Shown here: positions 59,367 to 64,000 of the stretch, one piece after another
Layout: every line of letters begins with the position of its first letter
Position numbering within the stretch: the first letter of the stretch is position 1
Origin: Irpex lacteus
Taxonomy: Eukaryota; Basidiomycota; Agaricomycetes; Polyporales; Irpicaceae
DNA length: 64,000 nt
NCBI GenBank assembly: GCA_001986395.2
Contig: MQVO02000012.1
Coordinates: 434,001 to 498,000, forward strand
Direction: 5' to 3'
The notes under the pieces: generated by a model
What the model saw: the letters and a program-made list of their open reading frames with translations, nothing else
Database searches by the model: none
What the model was told of the DNA's origin: nothing
Made by a program: the position numbers and the translations under genes

Positions 59367-61516
59367 ATGGAAAAGGACGCAGATGGGTTCTACAGTGGTG
59401 AAGGTATGTTTACGCATTCTATTACGCGAGAAAAATGATGAAGAGATCAACAGTCGCGGCTCCCAGTAAACCTGCTGAGGAGCCACCAGCTGCCAGTGCC
59501 AGTGCCGAGCCTGAGGCTGAGGCAGGTAAGTGCATGTTAATTTTCCCATAGATATGAGTGAAAAACGAGCCTACGGTATTCGTGTGCTATAGAGGATAGG
59601 ACGGACCTCATCAAATCGAATTTCGAAGTTTCGGTAAGTTCATACCCACAGTCCTTGTATGCGCGAAAAGTTGACTCTTGGGACAGGTCACGCTCGCAGA
59701 TCAGCAAGCAGATCCAAATTCACCACTATTCAGCGCAAAAACATTTGAAGAGCTAGGACTGTGCGTGTACATCGACTACATAGCTTCTGGATATTGACAG
59801 TTCGTGCTTAGACACCAGGATCTACTGAAGGGCATCTATGATATGGGATTCTCGAAGCCTTCAAAGATCCAGGAACGTGCACTTCCCCTTCTTCTCGCCA
59901 ACCCGTACGTCGCATCGCATGTGGTTGAGGTCGCGAACTAAACAACGCGCGACAGACCGCAAAACATGATCGGCCAGTCACAGTCTGGCACAGGAAAGAC
60001 CGCTGCGTTCGTGTTGACGATGCTGAGTCGCATTGACTTCTCGAAGAACGCGCCACAAGTGAGTCGTTTGCCCTCCGGTCGCGCATGGTTCCCAATCAGG
60101 ACGCCACATTAAAGCCTGTCATTCAACCCTAGGCAATCTGTCTCGCCCCAGGACGTGAGCTTGCGCGCCAAATCATGTCAGTTGTAGTGGCGATGGGCAA
60201 GTTCACCCCAGTCCAAACCGAGTATGCTATCAAGGATCACCTACCAAAAGGTATCTCGAAGGTGACAGCTCAGGTTATCGTCGGAACACCAGGCACCATG
60301 ATAGACCTGATGCGAAGGAGGGTTATCGACGTTTCTGAGGTCAAGGTTTTTGTTCTCGACGAGGCCGACGACATGTTGAAGCAGGATGGCCTGGGTGACC
60401 AAACTTTGCGAGTGAAGAAGTACGCATTGAGTTCGTTCTCAAACACTAACCACTCGTATGACTTACTAGCCAACCTAACTTTGTATAGCATGCTGCCGAG
60501 GAATCAAGCAGTTCAGATCGTCCTCTTTTCTGCCACGTTCCCCGATCACGTCCGCAACTTTGCAAGCAAGTTCGCACCAAATGCCAACCGCATTGAACTG
60601 AAGCAGAACGAAATTTCAGTCGATAACATTCGTCAATTCTACATGGACTGCCGAGATGAGGATCACAAATACGAGGTCCTCGTGTCTCTATACAATCTGT
60701 TGACGATCGGACAGAGTATCATTTTCTGTCAGGTATATATCTCGACACCCGAATCTTATCTGTCGTTGCCTCATGCTCACTTATGACATTCCCATTGTAG
60801 CACCGGCACACAGCAGACCGCATCTCCCAGCGGATGACAGACGAGGGCCACAAGGTTGCCTCGCTCCATGGGGCAAAAGATGCGAGTGAACGAGATGCCA
60901 TTATCGATAGCTTCCGAGAGGGCCGAGAGAAGGTCCTTATTACCACTAACGTCATCGCTCGTGGCATCGACATTCTTCAAGTGAACATGGTCGTCAACTA
61001 CGACCTTCCTCTTCTGAACGAGCGTGGGGATTGGAAGAACAGGGATGACGCGCGACCCGACATTGAGACATACATACATCGTATTGGTATGTCATTTTCT
61101 CGTCATCAGTGTGACGTTTTCTCATGATCAAACTCTGTACAGGACGTACTGGTAGGTTCGGACGGAAGGGTATCTCTATCAACTTCGTGCATGACAAGAG
61201 GACGTGGGGATACATGGAAGAGATTGAAAAGGCAACGGGGAAGCCGATCATTAGAATCGAGACGAACGATCTAGACGAGATGGAAGAGGTACGTTGCCAG
61301 TCTACCTTTTACTCTCGCCCCTTCTTTCCATGCTGCCTGCGGCTGCTATCGACACGTGCAGCGTATTCCCATGAGATAATGCTTCTCATCTCTAATATCT
61401 TAAAATTTCCATATCACACCCTGTTCCCATCCCGTCTCTGTCTTGTCAATTACGCTTACGAACGCTAATCGACCGCGCTCTGGGCTTTGCAGCAAATGAA
61501 GAAGGCCCTGAAGTAA
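59367..61516 (+). CDS. DBP5: DEAD-box RNA helicase Dbp5 (mRNA export)
   Basis: Eleven exons (59367-59403, 59454-59525, 59593-59633, 59687-59760, 59812-59904, 59956-60058, 60133-60419, 60489-60732, 60801-61086, 61143-61288, 61493-61516) give 468 aa, the usual Dbp5 size. Motifs are SGTGKTAAF (I), VLDEADDML (II, DEAD), FSATFP (III), GQSIIFCQ (IV), [10 protein letters not shown] (V) and HRIGRTGRFG (VI). The Dbp5/DDX19-specific N-terminal region (FEVSVTLADQQ, then [15 protein letters not shown]) is present. The enzyme remodels mRNPs at the cytoplasmic face of nuclear pores with Gle1 and IP6 and acts in termination. The 69 bp intron 60420-60488 is stop-free and in frame, so retention would add 23 residues. 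The last intron is unusually long (204 bp) and the last exon only 24 nt. Confidence 0.96.
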
Positions 61517-63493
61517 AGGGTGCCTCTTTCGACGAAGCAATGATTGACTTTCGGATGTATTACTCTGGCACTGGCACCTCCTATTCACTTGTACGACATA
61601 ATCGAAGCTCTTACTTCATCCATGTATACAAGACTCAAGAGAGTCTACACGGTCGTGGCATGCCCGCGAATCTCTTTGCAATAGTAACAGGACAACCTCC
61701 ATCGAACCATCCTCACCCCCGTTTCATCTCAGTTACGCTCCAGACTTTGCAAAGACGGAAGTGATCTCTCCATTATGATACCTCACAAGTCTGATAAACA
61801 TATTTTTCTCCCGCTCCTGCAGGGTCCCAAGCAATGACATCGTGCTCACGATCACTCAGGCATACGTGGCAGTGCACCGTTATGGTGTTCAAAACCTCGA
61901 CAAGCCCGTCCTCGCGCTCATCAAGGATAGTCTCAAGCTTCAGACACGTATAGACCCGTGTCCTTGCTTTGTTGCGCCGAGGGGTTGATGTCGAGACGGA
62001 CATCGCCTCTAGAACGCTCGGATCTGCGCCTCCAGGAGTAAGTGGCATGACAGGGGAGCATCCAATTGACCGCCATTTTGCCATCCAGTACATTGTTGCT
62101 GATACGCTGACTTAACCCCGCAACTTTTTCCGGTCGGTTTCCTTGTCGTCCGACAGAGAGTCGCTATCACCGACGCCATTCTCTGCGAGGGTTGAGTGCA
62201 TCGCTCAAACCCGACGATGCCAGTGAACACAGTTCGGAAGACTGACCGGACCAGCCGCGTCAAACTTTGGGCTGTTTCGTCACCATCCAGCTCATTCAGC
62301 GCAGCGCTGGAGGACTTCTCACTGGCCGAGATTCTGAGTGTTGATTTCGTGGCAATTTGCGGATCGCAGTTGCCCATGTCTTCGGGAGAACGTGACAGTT
62401 ACATATACACGCCAGCAGACTGTTCTGTTGAGAGTTGAGGACCCAATTGACGAATTGATGTCCCAGACGGAACGTGTTCGATGCCAACCCTGTCTTGTCG
62501 CGTCTCCCCCGGAAAAAAGCCACGCGCTGCACTCCGTTTCCCATTGACAATGCGAATCCCCGTGCAACTATGGGTAGATGAATGTGCGTCAAAGCTCTAG
62601 AGCATGCCATGAGCTTCTCAGCCTGACTGGGCATGGAGGGCGACATGGGCCATCTCCGTCTCGCCATTTCCATGCGGACATGGATGCACATGCATAGTTC
62701 TGCGGATATGCGTAAACTCGCAAGACCCCGCTCCCGCCTGAGGCTAGGTCGGTGACTTATATTATACGCGTTTAAGGACTGCGTTTTATTTTTACGTACA
62801 GGAGGACGCAAGGTAGGTCAGGAAATTGGTTATCCGGCATTGTGTTGAGAAAGCTTGCGAACCTGTTGTGCTCACACACCAATTTACTGTGTATTTCCTG
62901 TGACAGCGTGCTCAAGCTCCGGGATGTCATGCTCGCATTAGGCGGGAATGCGACCACGGTGGCCCAGCGGGTGCAGCGGAGATGGGTTCGGGTCCGTGCT
63001 ATGGGTTGAGAATGTTCTCATGCCGCCAGCGCACGCCACAAGGTCACTGTTGCATTGATCGCTCAAATGCTTCCTTGAGGGCCAAGGTGGGAGAGATCTA
63101 GATCTGAACGTACATCACACGATTAACTTGAACTTGACTTATAGGATTGCGATCAGAAGCACCTCTGGTAATCTCAACGGGGGGCGACCCTCTTCGCGAA
63201 GCCGTCAGAGGCCACGTTGCTGAGTCTTATGTACAGTACGTATCAAAATCCCACCTCGCCGAGCGTGTTTCCGGGAGAGAACAGGCTCCAAAGATGGGCA
63301 TCTCATGATGAACCGTCGTGCTGTAACTCGGGCAAAGTTTGGGGAGATATCCACGTATAAAAAGGATGCACTTTATGTCCAGACACCTCCCATTCACATC
63401 CCCCCTTTCCTCGCATTTTACACCCCATCCGCCGCCATATCCTACTCACACATTATCCTCACCCCTTACAAAACACCCTTGACATCTACCAAA
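61517..63493. other. 2 kb intergenic region, no supportable gene
   Basis: Several open frames on the minus strand between 61773 and 62960 could not be joined by splice sites in consistent phase and show no known motif. The right part holds the promoter of the gene at 63494. Confidence 0.5.
63355..63366 (+). promoter_or_regulatory. TATA box of the right-edge gene
   Basis: A gtataaaaagga motif lies about 130 bp upstream of the ATG at 63494 and is followed by a C/T/A-rich leader, as in strongly expressed basidiomycete genes. Confidence 0.55.
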
Positions 63494-64000
63494 ATGCTCG
63501 CTACCCTTCACGAATGGTCCATTGAACACATCTCCGACGTCTTCGAAGCCAAGTCCGAGGACGAGTGCCTCCGAGCTATCGACCACACATTCTCCCAGCA
63601 CATCGAATTCATGTCCAATGGGAAGCAGCTATGCAGAGCAGATTTGCAGAAGTTCGTCCTCTCGATGGTGATGGGGTCGGGCTTCCGTCTAAAAGTCCAA
63701 TGGCAAAACGCCCTGGAAGTACCACGAGACGCCAGCAATAGAGTATGTTGTACCGTATCTCCTATAAGAAGTCTTCCTTGCTGACTGATGCGACTTTCTC
63801 CTTGCAGGACGGTGTACTCGGCGGATATTACATCATAAGCAATGTCCGAAAGACATCCCCGTCAGGCGCCCCAGTCGCAGGGCGATTTGCACGACACAAA
63901 TTTATCAACGTAGTGTGAGTTGACCTTTCGCAGCGCGCATATGGGAGATCTTCGAGAACGAGAGCACTCACTGATATTTATTTCTGGCCCTTAGAATCGA
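63494..64000 (+). CDS. Small protein, 5' part only (possible NTF2-like fold)
   Basis: Exon 1 (63494-63742, 83 codons), exon 2 (63808-63914) and the first bases of exon 3 (63995 onward) are present; the gene runs off the window. It starts MLATLHEWSIEHISDVFEAK, with DECLRAIDHTFSQHIEFMSNGK and an ADLQKFVLSM helix. This pattern of an N-terminal helix pair followed by beta-strand-like segments (VQWQNALEV, GGYYIISN) resembles the NTF2/SnoaL-like small proteins frequent in mushrooms, but there is no diagnostic motif. No signal peptide. The clear TATA box suggests regulated, possibly high, expression. Confidence 0.7.

Noticed and set aside
61773..62377. Candidate two-exon minus-strand gene with a CxxC-containing C-terminus
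   Set aside because: The only good donor (gttaag at 62116) and acceptor (ctag before 62008) leave incompatible phases, and no motif is recognised.
62960..63000. Possible tRNA gene (tggcccagcggg followed by ggttcgggtcc)
   Set aside because: The A-box and B-box are only about a dozen bases apart, so no anticodon arm can fit.

Overview
This is nuclear DNA of a filamentous basidiomycete, most likely an Agaricomycete. The reasons are dense genes on both strands, many 45-65 bp introns with gtaagt/gtgagt-type donors, a fatty acid synthase whose beta and alpha halves form one polypeptide, and a NACHT-WD40 STAND protein of mushroom type. I built exon models by hand from splice signals, codon phase and recognised protein motifs. 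For most genes the inferred exons close into one continuous frame, which independently supports the models.

Layout, left to right: (1) 0.7-14.2 kb, mostly housekeeping: an arabinokinase-N-domain-like glycosyltransferase (+), an NmrA-like protein (-), NDUFAF7 (-), TIF6/eIF6 (+), and a 1665-residue protein (-) with an AhpC/TSA-type thioredoxin-fold domain near its C-terminus after about 1300 disordered residues. (2) 14.2-25 kb, an accessory island: two related, diverged, non-coding direct repeats flank a NACHT-WD40 NLR gene; the second copy precedes a hypothetical gene. (3) 25-30 kb: a Zn2Cys6 transcription factor (+) and an F-box gene (-) with an in-frame stop in its first exon. (4) 30.3-36.8 kb: GTR2 (Rag GTPase, -) and an AVT3-type vacuolar amino-acid transporter (+) share a 197 bp divergent promoter; then comes a mucin-like single-pass membrane protein. 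(5) 37.5-57.8 kb: a 30-exon paladin-like protein (-) with three phosphatase-like modules and, divergently, the 12.9 kb fused fatty acid synthase (+). (6) 58-64 kb: a POF1/NMNAT-like gene (-), DBP5 (+), a 2 kb stretch with no supportable gene, and the first exons of a small gene cut by the right edge.

The genes do not form one pathway. The most suggestive functional pairing is GTR2 with the AVT3-like transporter: one is a TORC1 amino-acid-sensing GTPase and the other exports amino acids from the vacuole. The accessory island is the most rearranged part of the window. The observations most worth following are the repeat-flanked NLR, the peroxiredoxin-like domain on a giant disordered protein, the triple paladin repeat with all three Cys-x5-Arg loops intact, and the disrupted F-box gene. 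I saw no CRISPR array, rRNA, convincing tRNA or intact transposon.
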